A stretch of DNA of 64,000 bases, from the NCBI RefSeq assembly GCF_036983985.1, contig NZ_JALAHQ010000001.1, positions 124,001 to 188,000 on the forward strand. The letters are read 5' to 3'. Of this stretch, positions 24,503-32,883 are shown piece by piece; within the stretch, counting starts at the first letter, position 1, and the number at the start of each line of letters is the position of its first letter. Both the position numbers and the translations under genes were made by a program. The notes under the pieces were generated by a model. It was not told where the DNA came from. It saw only the letters and a list, made by a program, of their open reading frames with translations, and made no database searches. This DNA comes from Alishewanella metallidurans. Its GTDB lineage: Bacteria > Pseudomonadota > Gammaproteobacteria > Enterobacterales > Alteromonadaceae.

Positions 24503-26257
24503 TTAGTTCGCAAGCCTCGGTTTTTTGCTTTTCAGGGCCTGTAATAACAATTTGTATTCATGCCATTCGGCTTTACTTAACTGTTGTAGCTTATCTTTTC
24601 GTTCAAGCGCCTCTAAGCGTTGCTGTAAATACTGATCTTCAATTGAGTGAAAAGTATCAACAAACTCTTGGCATAGTTGCTCTGGGTCAATTTGGTGATC
24701 CCAAGCAGCGAGTGTCATTAAGATGCTGTGCTCTGGTAAATCACGCCATTGCTCCAATAGCTGTGCAGTAGTTAAACTAGGTTCTTGTTGCAGTCGTTGC
24801 TGCAGCGTTAATAGTAGGCCGATACCGGGAATATTTGCATCAGCAAGTTCTGGGGCATTAGGCATTACTTTCACTATATTGGGGTTCTGCAGCAATAAAC
24901 CAATAGCGCGACGCATTGGTGTTATTTTCATTGCGCTTGACTTAACGCGATTACTGGCTCGACTAACCGTGGCTTTAGTGCGTTCACGCGGCTTACCAAG
25001 CAAGTTTGCTAGTTTGTCGGTTAAACTTTCACGGTAAAACTCACTAGGAATTTGTTTAATAAGCTCGCTAGCCTTTACCGATAATGCAGATTTCCCGCCA
25101 TCAGTGCTGGGATCAAACTCTTGAATTAAATGCTCAAAAAAATACTGATTTAATGGTGTTGCAGCACTGATTCGTTGTAAAAATGCGGCTTTACCTTCTT
25201 TTTGCACTAAAGAGTCGGGATCTTCACCATCGGGTAAAAATACAAAGTTTAACTCAACGCCATCTTTTAATTGGGGCAGGGCGCTTTGTAGTGCACGCCA
25301 AGCGGCATCGCGGCCTGCTCGGTCACCGTCGTAACAGCACACCACTTTAGGGGTAAAGCGAAATAGTGCGTGCATATGGTCAGAGGTGGTGGCAGTGCCT
25401 AGGCAAGCTACGGCAAAACGAATATCTTGCTCGGCTAAGGCAACAACGTCCATATAGCCTTCAACCACTAAAACCTGCTCTAAATGGCCAGGCTGTTGGC
25501 GAGCTTCATATAAGCCATATAACTCTCTGCCTTTTTGAAACAGGCGACTTTCTGGTGAATTTAAGTACTTTGGTGTGCCATCGCCTAATACTCGACCGCC
25601 AAATGCGATAACCCGGCCGCGTTTATCGCGGATAGGGAACATTAAGCGTTCGCGGAAAAAATCGTATTCACGGCCATTATCATTACGGTTTATTAAGCGC
25701 AGCTCTACGAGCTGATCACGTAATTGCCGATTATTGGTTGGGCTTAAGCGTTTTAGTAAGTTATCCCAGCCATCGGGCGCATAACCAATACCAAAGTCGT
25801 TTAGCGTTTTTGCACTTAATCCACGCTGGCTAACGTATTGTTGCACTGAACCGGCGTTAGGGTGCTGTTGCAACTGCTGTTGATAAAACTCACTAGCTTG
25901 CTGCATTAAGTTGTAATCGTCAGCCTGCACTGCTGGTCTCGCGCGGCCAACGCCTTGCTCACGAGGTACTTCTACATGATGCTGTTGTGCAAGTTCTTCA
26001 ATAGCTTCAACAAATTCAAGCTGCTCAAATTCCATCATAAAACTGATGGCATTGCCGTGCGCACCACAGCCAAAACAATGATAAAACTGCTTATCTGGGC
26101 TTACGGTAAAAGATGGCGATTTTTCACTGTGGAAAGGGCAGCAGGCAGCGTAATTTCTACCTGCCTTTTTTAGCGGTACACGTTGGTCGATAAGCTCAAC
26201 GATGTCGGTGCGAGCCAACAAGTCGTCGATAAACTGTCTTGGAATTTGTCCTGACAC
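24503..26257 (-). CDS. dnaG: DNA primase DnaG
   Basis: Replication primase, 584 residues. The N-terminal zinc finger is intact (Cys40, His43, Cys61, Cys64 in CCPFH and CFGCGAHG). The RNA polymerase basic patch and TOPRIM domain follow (LVVEGYMDVVAL near 260, CCYDGDRAGRDAA near 310 with the metal-binding acids), and a C-terminal helicase-binding domain occupies about 440-584. It lies between rpsU and rpoD, 85 bp upstream of rpoD. A terminator-like hairpin in the rpsU-dnaG gap should keep its expression low compared with rpsU. Confidence 0.98.
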   Translation of the reverse strand: MSGQIPRQFIDDLLARTDIVELIDQRVPLKKAGRNYAACCPFHSEKSPSFTVSPDKQFYHCFGCGAHGNAISFMMEFEQLEFVEAIEELAQQHHVEVPREQGVGRARPAVQADDYNLMQQASEFYQQQLQQHPNAGSVQQYVSQRGLSAKTLNDFGIGYAPDGWDNLLKRLSPTNNRQLRDQLVELRLINRNDNGREYDFFRERLMFPIRDKRGRVIAFGGRVLGDGTPKYLNSPESRLFQKGRELYGLYEARQQPGHLEQVLVVEGYMDVVALAEQDIRFAVACLGTATTSDHMHALFRFTPKVVCCYDGDRAGRDAAWRALQSALPQLKDGVELNFVFLPDGEDPDSLVQKEGKAAFLQRISAATPLNQYFFEHLIQEFDPSTDGGKSALSVKASELIKQIPSEFYRESLTDKLANLLGKPRERTKATVSRASNRVKSSAMKITPMRRAIGLLLQNPNIVKVMPNAPELADANIPGIGLLLTLQQRLQQEPSLTTAQLLEQWRDLPEHSILMTLAAWDHQIDPEQLCQEFVDTFHSIEDQYLQQRLEALERKDKLQQLSKAEWHEYKLLLQALKSKKPRLAN

Positions 26258-26280
26258 CTTTTTCCTTTTGGCTTTTTGCA

Positions 26281-26312
26281 GAAAAAGACAAACCGTGCCT
26301 TGCGAGCACGGT
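26281..26312 (-). terminator. attenuating terminator between rpsU and dnaG
   Basis: On the minus strand ACCGTGC (26312-26306), a 7-base loop, GCACGGT (26298-26292), then a T-rich tail TTGTCTTTTTC. It stands inside the operon, after rpsU and before dnaG, just where E. coli has its partial terminator that makes primase scarce and S21 abundant. Confidence 0.85.
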
Positions 26313-26405
26313 ATGCAGATGTCGACTTGCGATGTTGTATTGGTGGCTTAAAACGGACGTTAAACTATGTCAGTAACCGGCACCAATATCGCGAAGCGGG
26401 TACTC

Positions 26406-26621
26406 TTAGTACAGCTTGATGCGACGTGCGTTTTCGCGAGACAGCTTCTTAGCATGACGCTTAACAGCTGCTGCTTTCTTACGCTTACGGATCCAAGTTG
26501 GTTTTTCGTAGAATTCTTTAGCGCGTACGTCAGCTAAAATACCAGCTTTTTCGCATGAGCGCTTGAAACGACGTAATGCTACGTCAAACGGTTCGTTTTC
26601 TTTTACTTTAACAACAGGCAT
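26406..26621 (-). CDS. rpsU: 30S ribosomal protein S21
   Basis: A 71-residue basic protein with the full S21 sequence pattern: MPVVKVKENEPFDVALRRFKR at the N terminus, KPTWIRKRKKAA mid-protein, and an Arg/Lys-rich tail ending RIKLY. GAGGTGA lies before the start. It leads the rpsU-dnaG-rpoD operon and takes part in start-site recognition on the 30S subunit. Confidence 0.98.
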   Translation of the reverse strand: MPVVKVKENEPFDVALRRFKRSCEKAGILADVRAKEFYEKPTWIRKRKKAAAVKRHAKKLSRENARRIKLY

Positions 26622-26643
26622 TAAATTCTCACCTCAGGGCCAA

Positions 26644-26664
26644 ATTGGTTATCTGTGAACCAAT
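26644..26664 (-). promoter_or_regulatory. inverted repeat in the rpsU 5' leader
   Basis: ATTGGTT at 26644-26650 and AACCAAT at 26658-26664 with a 7-base loop, 23 bp upstream of the rpsU ATG and downstream of the predicted -10. As RNA it forms a small hairpin just before the Shine-Dalgarno site, a possible point for translational feedback by S21 (inference). Confidence 0.35.
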
Positions 26665-26684
26665 ACGATTAAAAATGGTGCGGC

Positions 26685-26714
26685 ATTTTACGCAAAAAGC
26701 TAAGACGATGTAAA
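26685..26714 (-). promoter_or_regulatory. sigma70 promoter of rpsU-dnaG-rpoD
   Basis: On the minus strand TTTACA (26714-26709; 5 of 6 to TTGACA), an 18-bp spacer, and TAAAAT (26690-26685; 5 of 6 to TATAAT). Transcription would begin about 55 bp before rpsU. I looked for a LexA box like that of the E. coli operon and did not see one. Confidence 0.55.
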
Positions 26715-26801
26715 GCTATTCCGCGATCTAAATCCGATCCTCTAGCTCTGACAGTGCTGAGCCGTTACAATAGCCGCCATTTTAGCTGAATTGAGACGCG
26801 G

Positions 26802-27815
26802 ATGCGAGTTTTAGGTATCGAAACTTCTTGTGATGAAACCGGTATTGCTATTTATGATAGCGAGCAGGGTTTGTTAAGCCATGTGCTATATAGTCAAATT
26901 CCAATCCATGCTGATTACGGCGGCGTAGTGCCAGAATTGGCGTCGCGCGATCATATTCGCAAAACTATTCCACTGATCAAGCAAGCCTTAGCTGATGCTG
27001 GTATTACTGCTGCTGAAATTGATGGCGTAGCCTATACCGCAGGTCCCGGGTTAGCGGGCGCCTTGTTAGTTGGTGCATCGATTGGTCGCTCACTGGCAAT
27101 GGCATGGCAAAAGCCGGCGTTGGCCGTGCACCATATGGAAGGCCATTTATTGGCACCAATGCTGGAAGAGCATTCGCCAGAGTTTCCGTTTTTAGCTTTA
27201 TTAGTATCGGGCGGGCATACGCAGTTGGTAGCGGTAGAAGGCATTGGCCAGTATCAACTGTTGGGCGAGTCGATAGACGATGCTGCTGGCGAAGCCTTCG
27301 ATAAAACAGCTAAATTAATGGGCTTAGACTACCCTGGTGGGCCGTTACTGGCCAAACTTGCACTGCAAGGTAATGCGAAAAAATATAAATTTCCGCGGCC
27401 AATGACCGATCGGCCCGGTTTAGATTTTAGTTTTAGTGGTTTAAAAACCTCTGCAGCAAATGTTATTGCTAAAGAAGGCAATAGCCCACAGGTGCAAGCT
27501 GATATTGCCGCGTCATTTCAGCAAGCGGTGGTTGATACGCTAGTAATTAAAAGCGAGCGCGCTTTGCTACAAACTGGTTATAAGCGTTTAGTTATTGCTG
27601 GTGGTGTTAGTGCCAATACGTCGTTACGTGAGCAACTTGCCGTATTATTAAAACGTTATGGCGGTGAGGTGTTTTATCCACGTAAAGAGTTTTGTACTGA
27701 CAATGGCGCAATGATTGCGCTAGCCGGTTATTTTCGTTTAGCAGCGGGGCAACAGCAAGACTTAACTATTGGCGTAACACCACGTTGGCCAATGCAAGAT
27801 TTGCCGGCAGTTTAA
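26802..27815 (+). CDS. tsaD: tRNA t6A37 threonylcarbamoyltransferase TsaD
   Basis: A 337-residue ASKHA-fold protein that transfers threonylcarbamoyl to A37 of ANN-decoding tRNAs, working with TsaB and TsaE (not in the window). Family motifs are intact: GIETSCDETGIA at the start, the metal-binding HHMEGH near residue 110, ALLVSGGHTQLV, a GEAFDKTAKLMGL block, and VIAGGVSANTSLR. Length equals E. coli TsaD. It is divergent from rpsU, as in E. coli. Confidence 0.98.
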   Translation: MRVLGIETSCDETGIAIYDSEQGLLSHVLYSQIPIHADYGGVVPELASRDHIRKTIPLIKQALADAGITAAEIDGVAYTAGPGLAGALLVGASIGRSLAMAWQKPALAVHHMEGHLLAPMLEEHSPEFPFLALLVSGGHTQLVAVEGIGQYQLLGESIDDAAGEAFDKTAKLMGLDYPGGPLLAKLALQGNAKKYKFPRPMTDRPGLDFSFSGLKTSAANVIAKEGNSPQVQADIAASFQQAVVDTLVIKSERALLQTGYKRLVIAGGVSANTSLREQLAVLLKRYGGEVFYPRKEFCTDNGAMIALAGYFRLAAGQQQDLTIGVTPRWPMQDLPAV

Positions 27816-27871
27816 AATTTACTATGTGTTTGAGTTAAAGGTTGAAGGTTGGAATCCCGATTTGGGCGTCA

Positions 27872-27962
27872 CAGAGTGTTTGAACGGACGCGTTAGCGGT
27901 AGTGAGTTGCTGTGGCGAGCCAAAGCGGGAGTTGCAACCGAAAACGCAGTAACCACACTCTA
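27872..27962. other. structured intergenic element between tsaD and plsY
   Basis: The gap between convergent tsaD and plsY holds nested inverted repeats: AGAGTGT near 27873-27879 with ACACTCT at 27955-27961; GCGTT at 27890-27894 with AACGC at 27943-27947; GTTGC at 27906-27910 with GCAAC at 27934-27938; and an inner TGGC/GCCA at 27913-27922. The order is symmetrical, so a branched or long stem is possible. It has no T tract and no coding frame. It could be a dispersed repeat or a terminator substitute. Confidence 0.4.
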
Positions 27963-27981
27963 GTCATGATTGAACTAGTCT

Positions 27982-28587
27982 TCATTCTCGAATGCGTTTG
28001 GTTTTATCCCAAATTTTACTTTCTTTGCCCTGCCACAATCGTAAGATGTTTTCACGATGACGCACAATAATCAGGATGCTTAGCATCAGTACCGGCAACG
28101 TATAGAGCGGCTTAATAAACCAAGTAAATAACGGCGCTAGGCTAACGGTTAAAATAGCCGCTAGTGAAGAGTAGCCAGTAAAAATGACTATTATTAACCA
28201 GCTTACAATTAATAAACCGGCTAAATCTAGGCCAATGGGCATCATGGCGCCAAATGCGGTAGCAACCGCTTTGCCGCCTTTAAAGCCAAAAAATAATGGA
28301 AAAATATGACCAACACAGGCTGAAATTGCAATTAGGCCAAGGAAGAGCGGTTCTATTTTTAAAAAATAGGAACCCCAGACCGGAATAGTGCCCTTAAGAA
28401 TGTCGAATAGCAGTACTAATACTGCGGGGAATTTTCCACCGAGACGTAAAACGTTGGTGGCACCTGGGTTGCCAGAGCCGTGTGAACGGGGATCAGGTAA
28501 GCGAAACAGCTTGCTGACCAGCACTGCTGATGAAATGGAGCCTAAAAGATAGGCTGCTAGCATCATAATTCCAATCAGCGGGGTCAT
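27982..28587 (-). CDS. plsY: glycerol-3-phosphate acyltransferase PlsY
   Basis: A 201-residue inner-membrane enzyme that transfers acyl groups from acyl-phosphate to glycerol-3-phosphate, the first step of phospholipid synthesis. The three PlsY motifs are present: GSISSAVLVSKL with nearby SHGSGNPGATNVLR, and GFKGGKAVAT, plus a C-terminal HRENILRL. About five hydrophobic helices. Gene position between tsaD and folB (opposite strand) is as in E. coli. PlsX is not in the window. Confidence 0.96.
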   Translation of the reverse strand: MTPLIGIMMLAAYLLGSISSAVLVSKLFRLPDPRSHGSGNPGATNVLRLGGKFPAVLVLLFDILKGTIPVWGSYFLKIEPLFLGLIAISACVGHIFPLFFGFKGGKAVATAFGAMMPIGLDLAGLLIVSWLIIVIFTGYSSLAAILTVSLAPLFTWFIKPLYTLPVLMLSILIIVRHRENILRLWQGKESKIWDKTKRIRE

Positions 28588-28725
28588 TAAGGCGGTTCCT
28601 CAGCACCAGTTTTTACGGTAATATTACTGCCTAATTTAGGGGAAGCAGATTATAGGCTTTTTGCCGTTTTACCTATCCGACCAGCCTACCTGAAACCAGA
28701 AATAACGCAATGCGGATGTAACTGA

Positions 28726-29079
28726 ATGGACATAGTTTTTATAAAACAGCTACAAGTAGACACTGTAATAGGGGTTTACGACTGGGAAAAGACCATTCAG
28801 CAACCTTTGTTTCTGGATCTGTCATTAACAAATGATCAGCGTAGCGCTGCAGCAGCCGATGATATTAAATTAACGCTTGATTATGCGGTAATAGCAGAAA
28901 AAGTGACCCAGCTTATTACTGCGCAACCGATAGAGCTAATAGAAACGGTAGCCGAGCGCGTAGCACAAATGCTGCTTGCTGAATTTGCCACTAATAAAGT
29001 TGAAGTTACGGTAACTAAACCCGGGGCCGTACCTAAAGCGCAGACGGTGGGCGTGCACATTGTGCGGAGCCGAAATTAA
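28726..29079 (+). CDS. folB: dihydroneopterin aldolase FolB
   Basis: Folate-pathway enzyme converting dihydroneopterin to 6-hydroxymethyl-dihydropterin. It has 117 residues, with VIGVYDWEKTIQQPLFLDL (conserved Glu and pterin pocket), LDYAVIAEKV, and ELIETVAERVAQMLL. Catalytic Lys is expected in VTVTKPGAVPKAQ. Its stop overlaps the folK start by one base, so the two consecutive steps of the pathway are translationally coupled. Confidence 0.96.
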   Translation: MDIVFIKQLQVDTVIGVYDWEKTIQQPLFLDLSLTNDQRSAAAADDIKLTLDYAVIAEKVTQLITAQPIELIETVAERVAQMLLAEFATNKVEVTVTKPGAVPKAQTVGVHIVRSRN

Positions 29080-29564
29080 TGGCGCGTATTTATATTAGCA
29101 TTGGCACTAATACTAACCGCAGCTACCATATTCAGGCTGCAGTCAGTGCATTAGGCCAACATTTCGGCCAGTTAACGTTGTCATCGGTATATGAAAGCGA
29201 AGCGGTTGGCTTTAAAGGCAAAGCGTTTTATAACATGGTGGTAGCAGCCGATACGAGCTTATCTGTTGCGCAATGCGTGGCGTTATTTAAGCAAATAGAA
29301 GACGCTTATGGCCGCGATCGCAGTGCGGCAAAGTTTAGCGGTCGTACTCTAGATCTAGATTTGCTAACCTATGACGATGCTGTGTGCCAGCAACCTGTAG
29401 AATTACCCCGAGCTGAAATTACTGAAAATGCCTTTGTATTATGGCCTTTATCTGAGATCGCGCCCGAGGTTATACACCCAATAACAGGGCAAAGTTATGC
29501 TAGCCTATGGCTGCAGTATACAAAACAACAAAAATTATGGCCGGTGCCATTTCAATGGAGTTGA
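29079..29564 (+). CDS. folK: HPPK-family 2-amino-4-hydroxy-6-hydroxymethyldihydropteridine diphosphokinase
   Basis: Folate-pathway kinase that pyrophosphorylates the product of FolB. 161 residues with the HPPK plan: ISIGTNTNRSYHIQAAVSAL, YESEAVGFKGKAFYNMVV, and RDRSAAKFSGRTLDLDLLTYDD, which carries the metal-binding D-x-D pair, then PRAEITENAFVLWPL. It shows a one-base overlap with folB. E. coli keeps folK elsewhere with pcnB, so this adjacency is a local trait; the protein is a short, divergent HPPK form rather than a close match to the pcnB-linked enzyme, and a second copy elsewhere is possible. Confidence 0.9.
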   Translation: MARIYISIGTNTNRSYHIQAAVSALGQHFGQLTLSSVYESEAVGFKGKAFYNMVVAADTSLSVAQCVALFKQIEDAYGRDRSAAKFSGRTLDLDLLTYDDAVCQQPVELPRAEITENAFVLWPLSEIAPEVIHPITGQSYASLWLQYTKQQKLWPVPFQWS

Positions 29565-29639
29565 TGACTTTTGTTAAGCAGCTAAAACACAAGCTGGTTT
29601 AACTTAAGATGTTTTTTAATATTAATTAAATAAGTTGCT

Positions 29640-30467
29640 ATGGATATAATTTTATTATTAAAGGCCCTACTGCTAGGCATTGTAGAAGGCATTACAGAGT
29701 TTTTACCCATTTCAAGTACTGGCCATTTAATTGTTAGTGCTGATCTGCTTAATTTTCACAGTACGGAAAAGGTTTTTGAAATAGCGATTCAATTAGGCGC
29801 TGTCTTAGCGGTGGTTTACGAATATCGCCAGCGTTTTAGTCATATCCTAACGCATGTCGGTAGGGATGCTAAGGTTAACCGTTTTGTCATAAATATAGCG
29901 ATTGCCTTTATGCCAGCGGCAGTAGTTGGGCTTTTGTTTGCCGCTAAAATTAAAGAGTTTTTGTTTAATCCTATTACCGTAGCCACTGCTTTGGTGGTTG
30001 GTGGATTAATTATGTTTTGGGCAGAGCATAGACAAAAATCAGTACAACCTAGAGTGTTAAATGTCGATGATATGACAGCAAAAGATGCGTTAGTGGTGGG
30101 CTGTGCGCAAATATTAGCACTTATTCCTGGTACATCGCGTTCAGGTAGCACCATTATTGGCGGTATGTTTGGTGGTTTAGAACGTAAAGTAGCGACTGAG
30201 TTCTCGTTCTTTTTAGCCGTGCCTATTATGTTTGCCGCAACCGGCTATCAAATACTGAAATATCGTGATCATTTCAGTATTGATGATATAGCAACTATTG
30301 CTGTAGGTTTTATCGCGGCTTTTATTAGTGGTTTATTTGCAGTACGTGCGTTATTAAAATTTTTAGCCAGCCATAACTACGTGCCTTTTGCATGGTACCG
30401 TGTAATTTTTGGCGGTATTATTCTACTAACATGGGCAACCGGAATGGTTGAGTGGACCGTCCCTTAA
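29640..30467 (+). CDS. uppP: undecaprenyl-diphosphatase UppP (BacA)
   Basis: A 275-residue inner-membrane phosphatase that recycles undecaprenyl pyrophosphate for cell-wall and glycan synthesis. Both catalytic motifs are intact: EGITEFLPISSTGH at about 16-29 and PGTSRSGSTI at about 163-172. Around eight hydrophobic helices. High levels confer bacitracin tolerance in other bacteria. Its place between folB/folK and cca equals that in E. coli. A terminator follows. Confidence 0.97.
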   Translation: MDIILLLKALLLGIVEGITEFLPISSTGHLIVSADLLNFHSTEKVFEIAIQLGAVLAVVYEYRQRFSHILTHVGRDAKVNRFVINIAIAFMPAAVVGLLFAAKIKEFLFNPITVATALVVGGLIMFWAEHRQKSVQPRVLNVDDMTAKDALVVGCAQILALIPGTSRSGSTIIGGMFGGLERKVATEFSFFLAVPIMFAATGYQILKYRDHFSIDDIATIAVGFIAAFISGLFAVRALLKFLASHNYVPFAWYRVIFGGIILLTWATGMVEWTVP

Positions 30468-30499
30468 CGTTCTAATTTAATACCTATATCAGTTAACAT

Positions 30500-30527
30500 A
30501 AGCAGCCGGTTAGGGCTGCTTATTTTT
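30500..30527 (+). terminator. intrinsic terminator after uppP
   Basis: AAGCAGCC (30500-30507), 6-base loop, GGCTGCTT (30514-30521) and an ATTTTT tail. It lies between convergent uppP and cca, and also just abuts the cca stop. Confidence 0.85.
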
Positions 30528-30529
30528 AA

Positions 30530-31804
30530 CTAACTTTTATCTATAGCCGCGCTCTGATGTTGCTTAGCCTTTTGAATTGCTTCTAATCTAGCTTGTTGTA
30601 TCGCCTGCTTAATAGCTTCACCTTTTAGCCCTTGGCTAACAAAATCTTTCGCATTCACCTGCAATGCGGCTTTAGCCAAGGTCTGTAAATAACTCGCTTG
30701 TGTATATTCATCTTGTTCAAAGCCGGTACGACCGCGTAAATCGGCAGTGCAGCATAGCAATATTGCCTCTAGGCGCTCGGGCTTGCGCCACAGGTCTATG
30801 GCATTAAATAGTTTTAAGATGGTGCTACTTTTCAGTTCATAGGCACGATGCACCAACTGATGATATTCACACACTAACAGTGCTAAATCGCGACAATCGT
30901 TAGGCACACGCATGCGCAAACATAACTGATTAATTAACGCTAAGCCGCTATGTTCGTGGCCGTGGTGCGCTGGCCAAAGTTCCGGCTTGGTAATGCCTTT
31001 ACCTAAATCATGTACTAAGGCGGCAAAGCGCACGTCTAAACGCGATGACAACTTGGTTGCTTGCTCTAGTACCAGCAGCGTGTGCACGCCGGTATCTATT
31101 TCGGGATGCCATTTTTCTGGCTGCGGCACACCCCATAACGCGTTTAACTCCGGCATTAGCGCCTCTAACGCACCGGTAGTGCGCAATAACTGAATAAATG
31201 CTTGTGGTGTGCGCTCAGTTATGGCTTTAGCTGTTTCTTGCCATACCCGTTCGGGCGTTAAACTTTGCAATTCGCCACTGAGGCTTAGCTTACGCATTAA
31301 AGCCTGAGTTTCGGGTGCAACCGTAAAACCTAAATGGGCGTAGCGGGCATAAAAACGTGCTACGCGTAATACGCGTAATGGATCTTCAGCAAAGGCATCA
31401 GAAACATGGCGTAGCACCTTATGTTTAATGTCGTTAATGCCACCAAAAGGGTCAGTTAAACTGCCATCATCAGCCTGTGCTATGGCGTTAATTGTTAAAT
31501 CACGACGCAATAAATCTTGCTCTAGAGTGACATCGGGGGCGGCATAAACACTAAAACCGGTATAGCCGGTACCGCTTTTACGCTCGGTACGCGCCAGTGC
31601 ATGTTCTTCTTTGGTCTTTGGATGTAAAAAAACGGGAAAATCTTTACCTACTTGCTGGTAACCTAGATCGAGCATTTGCTGTGGCGTAGCACCAACAACT
31701 ACCCAATCACGTTCATGAAATGGGTAATTTAAAAGACTATCGCGAACTGCGCCACCTACTAGATATCGTTGCACCGGCTTTCCTGTTAGCTGTTTTTTTG
31801 CCAT
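30530..31804 (-). CDS. cca: CCA-adding tRNA nucleotidyltransferase
   Basis: A 424-residue class II nucleotidyltransferase that adds or repairs the tRNA 3' CCA. The N-terminal catalytic domain has YLVGGAVRDSLL and the ERDWVVVG metal site; RRDLTINAIA and the DPLRVLRVARF block follow. A C-terminal HD domain (ALVHDLGKG) is present as in the bifunctional E. coli enzyme with phosphohydrolase activity. The open frame extends 80 codons upstream to 32044, but that part overlaps the divergent ATPase gene and is proline-rich nonsense, so ATG 31804 (MAKKQLTG) is chosen; its ribosome-binding site is weak. Confidence 0.94.
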   Translation of the reverse strand: MAKKQLTGKPVQRYLVGGAVRDSLLNYPFHERDWVVVGATPQQMLDLGYQQVGKDFPVFLHPKTKEEHALARTERKSGTGYTGFSVYAAPDVTLEQDLLRRDLTINAIAQADDGSLTDPFGGINDIKHKVLRHVSDAFAEDPLRVLRVARFYARYAHLGFTVAPETQALMRKLSLSGELQSLTPERVWQETAKAITERTPQAFIQLLRTTGALEALMPELNALWGVPQPEKWHPEIDTGVHTLLVLEQATKLSSRLDVRFAALVHDLGKGITKPELWPAHHGHEHSGLALINQLCLRMRVPNDCRDLALLVCEYHQLVHRAYELKSSTILKLFNAIDLWRKPERLEAILLCCTADLRGRTGFEQDEYTQASYLQTLAKAALQVNAKDFVSQGLKGEAIKQAIQQARLEAIQKAKQHQSAAIDKS

Positions 31805-31871
31805 TATACCCGTCGTCTTTGTAAATGCACGGCCGCAACCAATTGCAGCGTCATAACCAGCAGGAAGCAGA

Positions 31872-32798
31872 ATGTATAGCGGATTTTTCGGCCTAACCAG
31901 TGCACCTTTTTCAATTGCGCCCAATCCGGAATTTATGTATTTAAGCCCACGGCATGCCGAGGCATTAGCACACTTACGCTTTGGTTTAGGTGATGCTGGC
32001 GGTTTTGTACTGTTAACCGGCGAAGTAGGTACGGGTAAAACCACGGTGTCGCGCTGTCTATTACAAGAGCTTGATGCTAACGTCGAAGTGGCTTTTATTT
32101 TAAACCCGACTTTGTCAGAGCTAGAATTACTGGCTGCTATTTGTGACGAATTAAAGATCCGTTATAAAAAAGCCGATGCGAGCTTAAAGTTGCTCGGTGA
32201 TAAAATTAAAGCCAGATTGTTAAAAAATCACGCTAGTGGCAAGCAAACGCTATTAATTATTGATGAAGCACAGCATTTGCAACCAGCGGTACTTGAACAA
32301 CTGCGGTTACTAACTAATTTAGAAACCAATACTCGTAAGTTGTTACAGGTTATTTTAATTGGCCAACCAGAATTGCAGCAGCTATTAAAACGCAACGACT
32401 TACGCCAGTTAGCGCAGCGCATTACCGCAAGGTATCATTTATTGCCGTTAGATTTAGCTGAGGTAAAACAATATCTGCAGTATCGTTTACAGGTAGCAGG
32501 TTGTAGCCGCCCGGTATTTAGCGATAGCGCAATAAAACGTTTATATCAGTTGAGCGGCGGCATACCGAGGTTGCTAAACCTAATGGCAGATCGCGCATTG
32601 TTGGCGGCTTATAGTCAGCAGCAAGCGATGGTAAATGAAAAGTTAGTTAAGCAAGCCGCAGCTGAAATTTTACCACTTTCTGTACAGGTAAATAGTCCTA
32701 GATTACCGCGTTGGCTGTGGCCTGTGTTGGGGCTTTGCGCTATAGTGCTAGGCTTTAGTTTAGCGATATTATTAATGCCTTGGCTGCAAAATCGTTAG
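31872..32798 (+). CDS. ExeA/GspA-type AAA ATPase (short form)
   Basis: A 308-residue AAA protein of the ExeA/MshM group. It begins with the family signature MYSGFFGLTSAPFSIAPNP. Walker A is LLTGEVGTGKTTVS (about 49-62), Walker B LLIIDEAQHL near 130, a sensor region is in QVILIGQPELQ, and there is a single C-terminal transmembrane helix (about 282-304). ExeA with ExeB/GspB places the type II secretion secretin in the peptidoglycan, but ExeA proteins usually carry a peptidoglycan-binding domain after the helix, and here the protein ends instead. A GspB-like gene follows after 85 bp. No other gsp gene is present in the window. Confidence 0.85.
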   Translation: MYSGFFGLTSAPFSIAPNPEFMYLSPRHAEALAHLRFGLGDAGGFVLLTGEVGTGKTTVSRCLLQELDANVEVAFILNPTLSELELLAAICDELKIRYKKADASLKLLGDKIKARLLKNHASGKQTLLIIDEAQHLQPAVLEQLRLLTNLETNTRKLLQVILIGQPELQQLLKRNDLRQLAQRITARYHLLPLDLAEVKQYLQYRLQVAGCSRPVFSDSAIKRLYQLSGGIPRLLNLMADRALLAAYSQQQAMVNEKLVKQAAAEILPLSVQVNSPRLPRWLWPVLGLCAIVLGFSLAILLMPWLQNR

Positions 32799-32883
32799 CT
32801 CAAAGGTTCTTTTTACCTTAACAGTTTCGTCGTGCGTTTTTTATTGAGCATCTTTTTTTCGAGCATTTTGTATAGAGAGTATC

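Noticed and set aside
26622..26801. LexA (SOS) box in the rpsU-tsaD intergenic region, as in E. coli
   Set aside because: No CTGT-N8-ACAG-like site was found; CTGACAG at about 26748 lacks the second half.
31805..32044. The 80-codon upstream extension of the cca frame
   Set aside because: It overlaps the start of the divergent ExeA-type gene, is rich in Pro/Lys without family similarity, and CCA enzymes normally begin close to the YLVGGAVRD motif.
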